A model generated the notes under the pieces. It worked only from the letters and a program-made list of their open reading frames with translations, was not told where the DNA came from and ran no database searches. Position numbers and translations under genes: made by a program. Source: Ferrovibrio sp046297595 (GTDB taxonomy: Bacteria > Pseudomonadota > Alphaproteobacteria > Ferrovibrionales > Ferrovibrionaceae). From it: 64,000 nucleotides of DNA. This document shows positions 43,501 to 51,960 of this stretch, piece by piece (the stretch's first letter is position 1; each line of letters opens with the position of its first letter). The stretch covers positions 1 through 64,000 of the forward strand of contig NZ_JBKBHT010000010.1 of NCBI RefSeq assembly GCF_046297595.1. Direction: 5' to 3'.

Positions 43501-45309
43501 ATGGACGGACTTCTGCTGAATGCCGTGATCTACCTGGCCGCTGCGGTCATCGCGGTACCGATTGCCAAAAGGCTCGGCTTGGGGTCGGTTCTGGGTTACC
43601 TGATCGCCGGTATCGTGGTTGGGCCCTGGGGCCTGAAGCTGATCACCGACGTGGATGCAATCCTGCATTTTTCCGAATTCGGCATCGTCCTGCTGCTGTT
43701 TGTGATCGGGCTGGAACTGAATCCGCGCCGCCTGTGGCAGATGCGGTGGCCGATCCTGGGCCTGGGCGGCGGGCAGGTTGCCGGGTGTACACTTGCGCTG
43801 ACCGCGCTGGGGTTGTCGCTGGGCTGGTCGTGGCAGATGGCGCTGGCCGCAGGTCTTGGCCTGTCGCTGTCTTCCACCGCCATCGCCTTACAGCCGCTCA
43901 CCGAACGCAGCCTGCTGGGCACGCCGGGCGGACGCTCGGCCTTTTCCATCCTGCTGTTCCAGGACATCGCGGTGATCCCGATGCTGGCGCTGCTGCCCCT
44001 GCTAGGCGGGGTGACGGCACTGGAGGGAGATGGCGAGGCCGGCTGGGTCGGTGCCCTGAAAGCCGTGGCAGCTGTAGCGATCGTCATCTTCGGCGGCCGT
44101 TTCCTGACCCGGCCGGTCTTCCGCCTGATCGCTGCCACAGGTCTGCGCGAAATCTTTACCGCCGTGGCGCTGCTGCTGGTGATGGGCATTGCGCTGCTGA
44201 TGCAGTTGGCTGGTCTGTCGATGGCGCTGGGGACATTCCTGGCAGGCGTGCTGCTGGCAGAGTCGGAATACCGGCACGAGCTTGAAAGCGATATCGAGCC
44301 ATTCAAGGGACTCCTGCTCGGGCTGTTCTTCACGGCAGTCGGCATGTCGGTCGATTTCGGACTGCTGTTCAGCGAACCGGGCAAGGTCCTGGGACTCGTT
44401 GCGGCGTTGCTGGCGATCAAGGCCGCAATCCTTCTGACCGTGGCCCGCATCGCCCGCCTGCCCGGAAGCCAGATCGCGTTGTTCGCGTTCCTGCTGGCCC
44501 AGGGCGGTGAATTCGCCTTCGTTCTGTTCGGCAGCGCGGCAGGCGTCGGCGTGATGGATTCAGAAACCGTGGCGCTGTTGACCGTTGTGGTCGCATTGTC
44601 GATGGCGACGGCACCGTTGCTCGTGGTGGTGAATGACCGTCTGATCGAACCGCGTTTCTCTCGTATCGAGACACGAGCGCACGATGTGCCGGAGGACGAA
44701 GGCAATCCCGTGATCGTGGCTGGCTTTGGCCGGTTCGGACAGATCGTGGTGCGCCTGCTGTATGCCAACGGGATCGGCGTCACGGTTCTGGATCATGACC
44801 CAGAAATCATCGATACACTGCGCCGCTTCGGATTCAAGGTATTCTACGGTGATGCCACCCGGATAGACCTGCTGGAAGCGGCCGGCGCAGCCAAGGCGAG
44901 GATTCTAGTGATCGCCGTGGACAGCCAGGAAGCATCGCTGGCCCTGGCCGATCTGGCGCGGCAGCATTTTCCGCACCTCAAGATCATAGCCCGCGCCCGC
45001 GACCTGCCGCATGCGGTGGAACTGATGAACCGCGATATCCCGGTGATCGAGCGCGAAACCTTCCATTCGGCATTGCGGCTAGGCGAGGAGACGCTGAAAG
45101 CCCTGGGCCAGCCGGCCTATGCCGCACGCAAGAAGACCCTGACTTTCCGGCAGCATAACGAGGAGCTGCTGAAACAGATTCATGCTCATTGGGGCGAGGA
45201 TATGGACAAGCGCATCACCCTGCAGCAGCAGGCGCGCGCCCGGTTGCAGCAGAATCTGGAAGCCGACGAAAAGGCCCAGCAGGAAGTCCGCGGTCTCGGC
45301 TGGGACTGA
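43501..45309 (+). CDS. KefB/KefC-type glutathione-regulated potassium/proton antiporter (CPA2)
   Basis: 602 residues. About 12 transmembrane segments cover residues 1-385, including the CPA2 signature LFQDIAVIPMLALLPLL. A cytosolic TrkA-N domain (about 400-520) has VIVAGFGRFGQIVVRLLYA and GDATRIDLLEAAGA. In E. coli such channels are held shut by glutathione and opened by glutathione adducts, lowering cytoplasmic pH against electrophiles. The adjacent kefF-like gene supports this. KefB and KefC cannot be separated here. Confidence 0.92.
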   Translation: MDGLLLNAVIYLAAAVIAVPIAKRLGLGSVLGYLIAGIVVGPWGLKLITDVDAILHFSEFGIVLLLFVIGLELNPRRLWQMRWPILGLGGGQVAGCTLALTALGLSLGWSWQMALAAGLGLSLSSTAIALQPLTERSLLGTPGGRSAFSILLFQDIAVIPMLALLPLLGGVTALEGDGEAGWVGALKAVAAVAIVIFGGRFLTRPVFRLIAATGLREIFTAVALLLVMGIALLMQLAGLSMALGTFLAGVLLAESEYRHELESDIEPFKGLLLGLFFTAVGMSVDFGLLFSEPGKVLGLVAALLAIKAAILLTVARIARLPGSQIALFAFLLAQGGEFAFVLFGSAAGVGVMDSETVALLTVVVALSMATAPLLVVVNDRLIEPRFSRIETRAHDVPEDEGNPVIVAGFGRFGQIVVRLLYANGIGVTVLDHDPEIIDTLRRFGFKVFYGDATRIDLLEAAGAAKARILVIAVDSQEASLALADLARQHFPHLKIIARARDLPHAVELMNRDIPVIERETFHSALRLGEETLKALGQPAYAARKKTLTFRQHNEELLKQIHAHWGEDMDKRITLQQQARARLQQNLEADEKAQQEVRGLGWD

Positions 45310-45313
45310 AGCC

Positions 45314-46825
45314 TCAGGTATCGGCCAGTTTTTTCCGCTGCACCTTGCCGTTCGCCGTACGCGGCAGGCTGGCGACGAAACGCCATTCGCGCGGGCATTT
45401 GTAAGCGGCCAGGCGCTGTTCGGCGAAGGTGGCCATTTCGTCATGGCTGGGCGATTGGCCCTCGCGCAGCACGATGAAGGCTCCGATCACGGAAACGTCG
45501 CTGCGCACGCGCAGTTCGGTGACGGCAACCTCTGCCACGGCGGGATGTTCGGCTATGGCCATTTCGACCTCCACCGGAGAGACTCGATAGCCCATGGCAT
45601 TCATCACGTCGTCGTTGCGGCCATGATGCCAGACATACCCGTCCTCATCGATGCTGGCCAGGTCGCCGCCGCAGAACCATTCGCCGCGATAGACCAGGGC
45701 CTCTTCCTCCGGCCGATGCCAGTAACCCAGCATCAGCGAGGGCTCAGAGCGATGCACGGCCAGAAGGCCTGTGGCGCCCTGGGGAAGAACAGCGGAAGTA
45801 TCGGGATCGAGGATCGCGACGCGACGGCCCGGTTGCGGCCTGCCGGGACTGCCTGGTTTGATCGCCATGCCCGGGCCGGTGGAGATGTAGGTCGAAATCT
45901 CCGACATGCCGAGCGCCTCGTAGAGCGGTTTGCCGGTGCGCGTCTGCCATTCGTCCAGCAGCGCCGGCGGCAGGGCTTCGCCGGCGGTGACGCCATGGCG
46001 GAAAGCCGACAGGTCATACGCTCCCAGATCGCAGTATTTCAGGATCTGTCGATACAGCGTCGGCACGGCGGCGAACATGGTGGCGCGATGCTTTTCCAGC
46101 AGCCGCGGCCAGACCTGGATGTCGCGATGGCCGTTATACAGCACCGTGGTGGCGCCAACGCCCCAGGGATCGACCAAGCCGACACCCAGCGTATATGTCC
46201 AGTTGAACGCGCCGGCATGCAGCATCACGTCGCTTTCGCTTAGGCCCAGCCAGCCCTGATGCATCGGGCGGCGACCCCAGGCGGCGCGATGGGCATGCAG
46301 CACACCCTTCGGTTTGCCGGTTGTGCCCGAGGTATAGACTAGATAGGCCGGATCGTCGGCGGCCGTATCGGCATATTCGGGCAACGGCGCGAACTGCTTC
46401 AAACTCGCCAGCCTGGCCGGATCGAGCAGGACTACGTCGGAGGGCAGTGTCAGGTCGCGAGCCAGTTCGGCGCTGGCAGCCACAACAGAAGCGCCGGAAT
46501 TCTCCAGCAGGTAGGCGGCCTCGGCAGGCGTGAGCTGGGCGCTGGAGGGCAGGGCGACAAAGCCTGCCGCCATGGTGGCGAAATAGGTCAGCGCGTAATC
46601 GGCATCGTTGGCCATGCGGATCATGATGCGGCTGCCGGGTGCCAGCCCCAGGCTCTGCAGGCCGGCGGCCAGCTGGCGCACCGCCACATCGACCTCGCCG
46701 AAGGTCATGCGGAATTCACCGCTTTCGCCAACCAGGATCATCGCCGTTTTGTTCGGGCGCAGCCTCGCGTTCTCGGCCAGGCAGTAGCGGGCGATGTTGA
46801 AACGGGGGCTGACAGGTTCGGTCAT
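45314..46825 (-). CDS. AMP-dependent acyl-CoA synthetase, benzoate-CoA ligase-like
   Basis: 503 residues. The AMP-binding P-loop YTSGTTGKPKG is at about 171-181. The hinge and adenylate motif FCGGDLASIDEDGYVWHHGR and the C-terminal catalytic Lys in RTANGKVQRKKL are intact. Such enzymes activate a carboxylate to the acyl-AMP and then to the CoA ester. General similarity is to the benzoate/2-aminobenzoate-CoA ligase group, but substrate is uncertain. It is the last gene of the TRAP-MFS operon, five bases after the MFS gene, suggesting it activates the imported acid. Confidence 0.88.
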   Translation of the reverse strand: MTEPVSPRFNIARYCLAENARLRPNKTAMILVGESGEFRMTFGEVDVAVRQLAAGLQSLGLAPGSRIMIRMANDADYALTYFATMAAGFVALPSSAQLTPAEAAYLLENSGASVVAASAELARDLTLPSDVVLLDPARLASLKQFAPLPEYADTAADDPAYLVYTSGTTGKPKGVLHAHRAAWGRRPMHQGWLGLSESDVMLHAGAFNWTYTLGVGLVDPWGVGATTVLYNGHRDIQVWPRLLEKHRATMFAAVPTLYRQILKYCDLGAYDLSAFRHGVTAGEALPPALLDEWQTRTGKPLYEALGMSEISTYISTGPGMAIKPGSPGRPQPGRRVAILDPDTSAVLPQGATGLLAVHRSEPSLMLGYWHRPEEEALVYRGEWFCGGDLASIDEDGYVWHHGRNDDVMNAMGYRVSPVEVEMAIAEHPAVAEVAVTELRVRSDVSVIGAFIVLREGQSPSHDEMATFAEQRLAAYKCPREWRFVASLPRTANGKVQRKKLADT

Positions 46826-46830
46826 GACAA

Positions 46831-48063
46831 TCAGGCAATCTGGTGGGGTTTGGCGTCCGGTGTGCGCAGATAGAACAGCAGCGCGGTGAGCAGCAGGATA
46901 GTCTGTACACCGAACAGGATACGATAATCCAGTTCGCCAGCCTGGCTACCTTTCGGGGCCAGCCAGCCCATGAGGTAGCCGGTCAGGATCTGCTGGAAGG
47001 CGCCACCGCCCATTGTGCCTATATTCAGGGTGGTAATGCCGCGCCCGGCCAGTTCCGCCGGAAAAACCGAGCGGGCATGGGCGAAGATCATCACCACGCA
47101 GCCATTCATGACCCCCATCACGGTGAACAGGATGGTGATCACGGCGACGCTTAAACCCGGGATGAGAACCAGGACCAGCAGGCACAGGATCTGCGCGCCG
47201 AGGCCGACTGCAAGCAGCCATTTGCGCGTGTTAAACACGCGGTCGAGCGGCCCCCAGATGAAATAGCCACCGGCCGCGCCCGCCGCCATGAAGATGAGGA
47301 CATTGCCGCGCGCCTTGGCATCCATGCCGTGGACGTCATGCAGATAAGGCCCGGCCCAGAGGCCCAGGATGGTGATGAAGGTGGCATAGGCTGTGAAGAT
47401 GATGATGAAGAGGTGAGGGAATGCCGGATGCTTCATCACCGTCGCCACGCCGCGCAGGGCCTGTCCCAGGGATTCGCCGGCACCCGGACGGGCCTTGGCC
47501 GGATTGGGGTGGTCATGGATGGCCCAGAAGGACAGCGCCAGCAGCGCCAGTGTCATTGCCGCAGTGACATAGAATGCCGCGCGCCAGCCGAAAGCCGCAG
47601 TGAACCATGCCAGCGGCGCAGTGGAGGCAATCACACCAAGATTACCCACGGCGATCAGGATGCCCGACATCTGGGCGAACTTCTCCGGGCTGAACCAGCG
47701 CGAGAACAGCACCATCGGACCGGTCAGCAGAGCGGCGCAGCCGAAACCGAGCACGACACGGGCCAGGCTGAGTTCGGTGAGATTGCGGCCGTGGGCGAAA
47801 GCCAGAGCGCCAATGAAAGCGATCACCAGTGTGACGATGATGGTGCGACGCGGTCCCCAGCGGTCGAGGGCGATGCCGACGGGCAGCTGGCTTACCGAGA
47901 AGGTGAGGAAAAAGGCGCCGGTCAGGATGCCCAAATCTTCCGGCGTGAGGCTCAATTCGGTCATCAGGTCGGGGCCGATCACCGCATTGGCGGACCGGTA
48001 GAACTGACTGATGATGTAAGTCAGGCAGGCGCAGAACAGGATGCGCCAGGCAATCGGCATCAT
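46831..48063 (-). CDS. Major facilitator superfamily transporter
   Basis: 410 residues with about 12 hydrophobic helices. The loop 2-3 motif region GIALDRWGPRRTIIVT matches the MFS A-motif. It lacks further clues to substrate. It sits between dctM and the CoA ligase on the same strand with gaps of 12 and 5 bases, so one operon holds two transporter types; it may import a related compound or export a product. Confidence 0.9.
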   Translation of the reverse strand: MMPIAWRILFCACLTYIISQFYRSANAVIGPDLMTELSLTPEDLGILTGAFFLTFSVSQLPVGIALDRWGPRRTIIVTLVIAFIGALAFAHGRNLTELSLARVVLGFGCAALLTGPMVLFSRWFSPEKFAQMSGILIAVGNLGVIASTAPLAWFTAAFGWRAAFYVTAAMTLALLALSFWAIHDHPNPAKARPGAGESLGQALRGVATVMKHPAFPHLFIIIFTAYATFITILGLWAGPYLHDVHGMDAKARGNVLIFMAAGAAGGYFIWGPLDRVFNTRKWLLAVGLGAQILCLLVLVLIPGLSVAVITILFTVMGVMNGCVVMIFAHARSVFPAELAGRGITTLNIGTMGGGAFQQILTGYLMGWLAPKGSQAGELDYRILFGVQTILLLTALLFYLRTPDAKPHQIA

Positions 48064-48075
48064 CGCACCACGGCT

Positions 48076-49386
48076 TTATCTGCCCATCATGGTTTCCGGC
48101 AGCCAGGTGGCGATGCCGGGGAACAGGCACAGCAGGATGATGGCCACGACCATGCACATCATGAAGGGCAGGGCGCCTTTCAGGATGGTGGGAAGACGCA
48201 CATCCGGCGCGATGCTGTTGATCACGAAGAGATTGAGGCCGACAGGCGGCGTGATCAGGCCAAGCTCCATGTTGATGGTCAGGATGACGCCGAACCAGAC
48301 CGGATCGAAACCGGCATTGGCAATGATTGGCGCCAGGATCGGCGTGGTCATCAGGATGATGGCTGCCGGTGGCAGGAAACAGCCGGCAAACAGCAGCAGG
48401 ATGTTGATGAACAGCAACAGGATCCAGCGGTTGACATCCAGTTCCGCGATCCATTGCGCGATAGACTGGGTCACGAAAAGGCTGGACATCATATAGCTGA
48501 ACAAAATCGACGCGCCGATGATCATCAGCAGCATGCCGGATTCGCGCATGCCATCGCGCAGGATTTCCCAGAGCTGGTGCAGGTTCCATACGCGGTAAAT
48601 CACGACAACCATCAGCAGGCACAGCATGGCGCCGACGCCGGCCGCTTCGGATGGTGTGGCGATGCCGCCATAGAGCGAATAGACGACGCCAACGATGACC
48701 AGGACAAAGGGGATCACGCGGGGCAGCAGTTCCACTTTTTCCGCCAGCGAATAGCGCCGACCGAAATCGGCCAGTTTCTCGCCACGGTGCCAGCTCAGGA
48801 ACAGCGCCCAGGCCATGAACAGGGCCGTAAGCAGCAGGCCCGGCAGAACACCTGCGAGGAACAGCTTGCCGATCGAGGTTTCCGAGGCGATGCCATAAAG
48901 GATCATCGTCACGCTGGGTGGAATCAGGATGCCGAGCGTGCCGCCGGCGGCAATCGCACCGGTGGCAAGGTCGGCGGAATAACCGCGCTTGCGCATCTCC
49001 GGGATACCCATCTTGCCGATGGCGGCGCAGGTGGCGGGTGAGGAACCGGTGAGGGCGGAAAACAGCGCGCAGGCGCCGATGTTGGAAATGACCAGCGAGC
49101 CGGGCACGCGGTTCAGCCAGCGGTTCAGCACCTCGTAAAGGTCGGCGCCAGCCCGGGATGAAGCAACAGCCGCACCCATGATGACGAACATTGGGATGGA
49201 GACGAGGGTGAAATCATCCAGCCCGGCGAAGATAGTGTCCGCGAGGAAATCGATGCTGCCCCAGCCTTCCAGGGCGATCAGGAAGACGAGGGAGACGATA
49301 CCGAGGCCGAAGGCGATGGGAATGCCGGTGGCAAGCACGGCAAGAGCAACGACGCAGATCAACGCGCCGAGATGAAGTTCGTTCAC
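48076..49386 (-). CDS. TRAP transporter large permease (DctM type)
   Basis: 436 residues, hydrophobic throughout with about 12 membrane segments. ALTGSSPATCAAIGKMGIPEM and GGTLGILIPPSVTMILYG are typical of DctM proteins. It carries the Na+-coupled transport site of the TRAP system and overlaps the small-permease gene by four bases. Confidence 0.94.
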   Translation of the reverse strand: MNELHLGALICVVALAVLATGIPIAFGLGIVSLVFLIALEGWGSIDFLADTIFAGLDDFTLVSIPMFVIMGAAVASSRAGADLYEVLNRWLNRVPGSLVISNIGACALFSALTGSSPATCAAIGKMGIPEMRKRGYSADLATGAIAAGGTLGILIPPSVTMILYGIASETSIGKLFLAGVLPGLLLTALFMAWALFLSWHRGEKLADFGRRYSLAEKVELLPRVIPFVLVIVGVVYSLYGGIATPSEAAGVGAMLCLLMVVVIYRVWNLHQLWEILRDGMRESGMLLMIIGASILFSYMMSSLFVTQSIAQWIAELDVNRWILLLFINILLLFAGCFLPPAAIILMTTPILAPIIANAGFDPVWFGVILTINMELGLITPPVGLNLFVINSIAPDVRLPTILKGALPFMMCMVVAIILLCLFPGIATWLPETMMGR

Positions 49387-49901
49387 AGGCGGTCCTCAGG
49401 CTTGAGGCCGAACGGCATGTCGCGACCGGTGGCGATGGCCCAGATATCGGCGATGTATTGCAGGCAGAGCAGCCCCATGCCAACCGGCAGGGACAGATAC
49501 GGGATCCATACGCGTGCCCGCCACATGGAACTGGTCAGGCGATTGGTCTCGAAGGCCTCATGCCACCAGAAGATCGAACTCCAGAACAAGACCGCACAGA
49601 AAACCAGGGCCAGCGTCGATGCCAGCAGGGCCATGGCGACCCGTGTCCTGTGCCCGGCAATGAGAGGAATGAGGTCGACATTCACATGACCACGGGTCAG
49701 CAGAACATAAGGCGCGCCAATGAATGTTGCCGATATGAGTGCGAAAATGACGAACTCGGTCTGCCAGATCGTCGACTGCTGCAGTACGGTGCGCTGGAAG
49801 ATCATCTGGCAGACGATAATGATGCTGAGCAGGATCAGCAGGATGGCAACCACCCCGCTGATCCGCGACAGCAATCGTACCAAGGATACGAAGCGATCCA
49901 T
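49383..49901 (-). CDS. TRAP transporter small permease (DctQ type)
   Basis: 172 residues with four predicted membrane helices, the usual DctQ topology; LSIIIVCQMIFQRTVLQQST fits the family. It pairs with DctM. It begins 11 bases after the binding-protein gene. Confidence 0.92.
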   Translation of the reverse strand: MDRFVSLVRLLSRISGVVAILLILLSIIIVCQMIFQRTVLQQSTIWQTEFVIFALISATFIGAPYVLLTRGHVNVDLIPLIAGHRTRVAMALLASTLALVFCAVLFWSSIFWWHEAFETNRLTSSMWRARVWIPYLSLPVGMGLLCLQYIADIWAIATGRDMPFGLKPEDRL

Positions 49902-49912
49902 CTGTGTCGAGC

Positions 49913-50923
49913 TCAGCGCACCTGCAGAGCCTTGACGATCAGCGCCTTACCGTTCGGCACTTTTTCCGAGAAGGTCCGGTAGGAGCTGTTATTTGCCACT
50001 TCGCGCCATTTGGCAGCCTGCTCCTCGGTCATGGTCACGACCTTGACGTTGGCTTTCTTGAAAGCTTCCACCAGATTGTCGTCAAGTTTCTTCGACTCGG
50101 CGGCGAAGTAGTCCTCAGCCTTCTTCGACGCTTCCATGATGGCTTTCTTCTGGGCGTCGTTCAGCTTGTCGAAGCTGCGCTTGGACATCAGCACCGGTTC
50201 GTACATGAACCACAAGGCGTTGTCGCCCGGTGCCGTCAGGCAGGAAACCTGCTCGTACAGGCGGAAGGAAACGAAGCTGCCCGACGACGTGTCGGTGGCG
50301 TCCGCGACGCCGGTCTGCAGGGCGTTATAGACTTCGTTCGACGGGATGGAAACGATGGAAGCGCCGGCGCCGGCCCACATTTCGGCGAATGTCGCACCGG
50401 CTGAGCGGACCTTCAGTCCCTTGGCATCATTTGGCTCAAGGATGCAGTTCTTCTTCGATCCGAAGGCGCCCGCCAGCCACGCATCAGCCAGCACCACGAC
50501 GCCCGCGTCGTTGATGATCTTTTTGATGTCCTGCATGAAAGGCGACGAATTTATGCGCTTGGCGTGGTCGTGATTCTTCACCAGGCCGGGCATCAGGGTG
50601 GCACCGAATTGCGGATGCTGGCCCGAAGCATAGTCCAGCGGGAAGGACGTAATGTCGATCTGGCCTTTGAGCATGGCATTCCACTGCTCGGTGGCTTTCA
50701 CCAGGCTGGCGCCAGGATAGACCTTGATATCCAGACCGACATTGGCTTTCGCGACATCGCGGGCGATCATCTGCACCATTTCATCGCGTACATCGCCCTT
50801 GCCGCCGGGAAACTGGTGCGAAGCTTTCAGTGTGAGGTCAGCGGCATTGGCCGTGCCTGCCGCGAACAATCCGGCGGCCGCCAGCAGGGCGGCACCGGCC
50901 AAGCGATGCATCTGTCGAGTCAT
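49913..50923 (-). CDS. TRAP transporter periplasmic substrate-binding protein (DctP type)
   Basis: 336 residues. The signal peptide MTRQMHRLAGAALLAAAGLF ends near TANA (about residue 27). The DctP fold is recognisable, with the carboxylate-binding Arg in KGLKVRSAG and the helix SNEVYNALQTGVADATDTSS. Two Cys in the mature part may form a disulfide. It captures a carboxylate in the periplasm; the ligand is unknown. GGAGG precedes the ATG. It is the first gene of the operon. Confidence 0.94.
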   Translation of the reverse strand: MTRQMHRLAGAALLAAAGLFAAGTANAADLTLKASHQFPGGKGDVRDEMVQMIARDVAKANVGLDIKVYPGASLVKATEQWNAMLKGQIDITSFPLDYASGQHPQFGATLMPGLVKNHDHAKRINSSPFMQDIKKIINDAGVVVLADAWLAGAFGSKKNCILEPNDAKGLKVRSAGATFAEMWAGAGASIVSIPSNEVYNALQTGVADATDTSSGSFVSFRLYEQVSCLTAPGDNALWFMYEPVLMSKRSFDKLNDAQKKAIMEASKKAEDYFAAESKKLDDNLVEAFKKANVKVVTMTEEQAAKWREVANNSSYRTFSEKVPNGKALIVKALQVR

Positions 50924-50957
50924 GGTGTTTCCTCCGTTTTGTTATGTAATTGTTTGA

Positions 50958-50968
50958 TGGTCATACTA
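50958..50968 (-). promoter_or_regulatory. GntR (FadR-subfamily) operator in the TRAP operon promoter
   Basis: On the minus strand the 11-mer TAGTATGACCA fits the FadR-subfamily GntR consensus TNGTNNNACNA at every fixed position. It overlaps the -10 element of the predicted promoter, which fits repression. No GntR gene is in the window. Confidence 0.5.
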
Positions 50969-50991
50969 ATAAAACGGTCCGGACCCAACAA
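50963..50991 (-). promoter_or_regulatory. Candidate promoter of the dctPQM-MFS-ligase operon
   Basis: Minus strand: TTGTTG (50991-50986), a 17-base spacer and TAGTAT (50968-50963). Transcription would begin near 50956, about 33 bases before the dctP ATG. The spacer holds the palindrome GGTCCGGACC. Confidence 0.5.
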
Positions 50992-51077
50992 GAAATCTCA
51001 TGGCCGCTGATTTTTTGCGATGCACCCAGACCGTTTTTCACTTGACTGGTTGGCTTGCCTCGGATGGGCCAACTTGG

Positions 51078-51956
51078 TCAGGAACGAGGCAGTGCCACCA
51101 CCGCCTCGCCATGGCGGGCCATGCCGGTGACGGTGTCGAATTGCATCAGATCTTCACCGATCAGAACCGGCCCGTCGTAATCGGCACGGACTTCCGCCAG
51201 CAGGCTGGCTGAATCAAAGGCAACCGGAACGAAGTGGTTGAGAATCAGGCAGCGCGCACGGGCTTGCGCGGCCACCTTGCCGACCTCCGTCGATAGCGTG
51301 TGATAGCTGGCGACGTTCTCTATTGTTTCCGGCCCGCGCACGCCAGGCAGTGCCAGCATCTCGCGATGGATGAAACATTCATGCACCAGCGCATCGGCAT
51401 CCTTGGCGGCCAGGATCAACTCGGGGCAGAAAGCGGTGTCACCGCTGAAGGCAACCTTCTGATGTCCATCGGTGAAGACATAGCCATAGGCGGCTTTTAC
51501 AGGCTGGTGTCGCACCGCTACCGCGATCACGGTCAGTTCACCGTCGCGCAGCACGATGCCCGGTTCAACCTCGTTGATTTCAAGGTCCAACGCCACCGTC
51601 GAGGGGCGCTTTTCATGGGCGATGCGCTGTTCCAGCTCCGGACGCCACAAGGCCATCAGCCCATGCAGGTATTGCCGCGTGCCGGGCGGGCCGAAGATGC
51701 GCTGCGGGCGGTTCCGGCCCTGATGCCAGCTTGAGATGATCAACTGGAACAGGTCGACGATATGGTCGGAATGCAGATGCGTGAGGAATACGGCGTCAAT
51801 GGCTTTGCCTGCGCTGCCCGCACCGAGCAGCCGTTGGGTGACGCCAGAACCACAATCGATCAGGAACTGGCGGTCATTCCAGCACAGCAGACTGGAAGGC
51901 CCGTAGCGGCGGGTCGAGACCTGGGGACAACCGGTGCCGAGCAGGGTGACGCGCAT
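51078..51956 (-). CDS. MBL-fold metallo-hydrolase, RNase Z-like
   Basis: 292 residues. The metal motif HxHxDH is THLHSDH (His60, His62, Asp64, His65), followed by AFSGDTAFCPELI and ALVHECFI with further metal ligands. The domain is RNase Z/ElaC-like but lacks an obvious tRNA-binding exosite. The substrate is unknown. It begins four bases after moeA, as last gene of the trp-moa operon. Confidence 0.87.
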   Translation of the reverse strand: MRVTLLGTGCPQVSTRRYGPSSLLCWNDRQFLIDCGSGVTQRLLGAGSAGKAIDAVFLTHLHSDHIVDLFQLIISSWHQGRNRPQRIFGPPGTRQYLHGLMALWRPELEQRIAHEKRPSTVALDLEINEVEPGIVLRDGELTVIAVAVRHQPVKAAYGYVFTDGHQKVAFSGDTAFCPELILAAKDADALVHECFIHREMLALPGVRGPETIENVASYHTLSTEVGKVAAQARARCLILNHFVPVAFDSASLLAEVRADYDGPVLIGEDLMQFDTVTGMARHGEAVVALPRS

Positions 51957-51960
51957 GGTT

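Noticed and set aside
47329..49041. 570-residue plus-strand frame across the MFS and TRAP genes
   Set aside because: It spans two confident minus-strand membrane protein genes and reads as low-complexity Asp/Gln/His-rich sequence.
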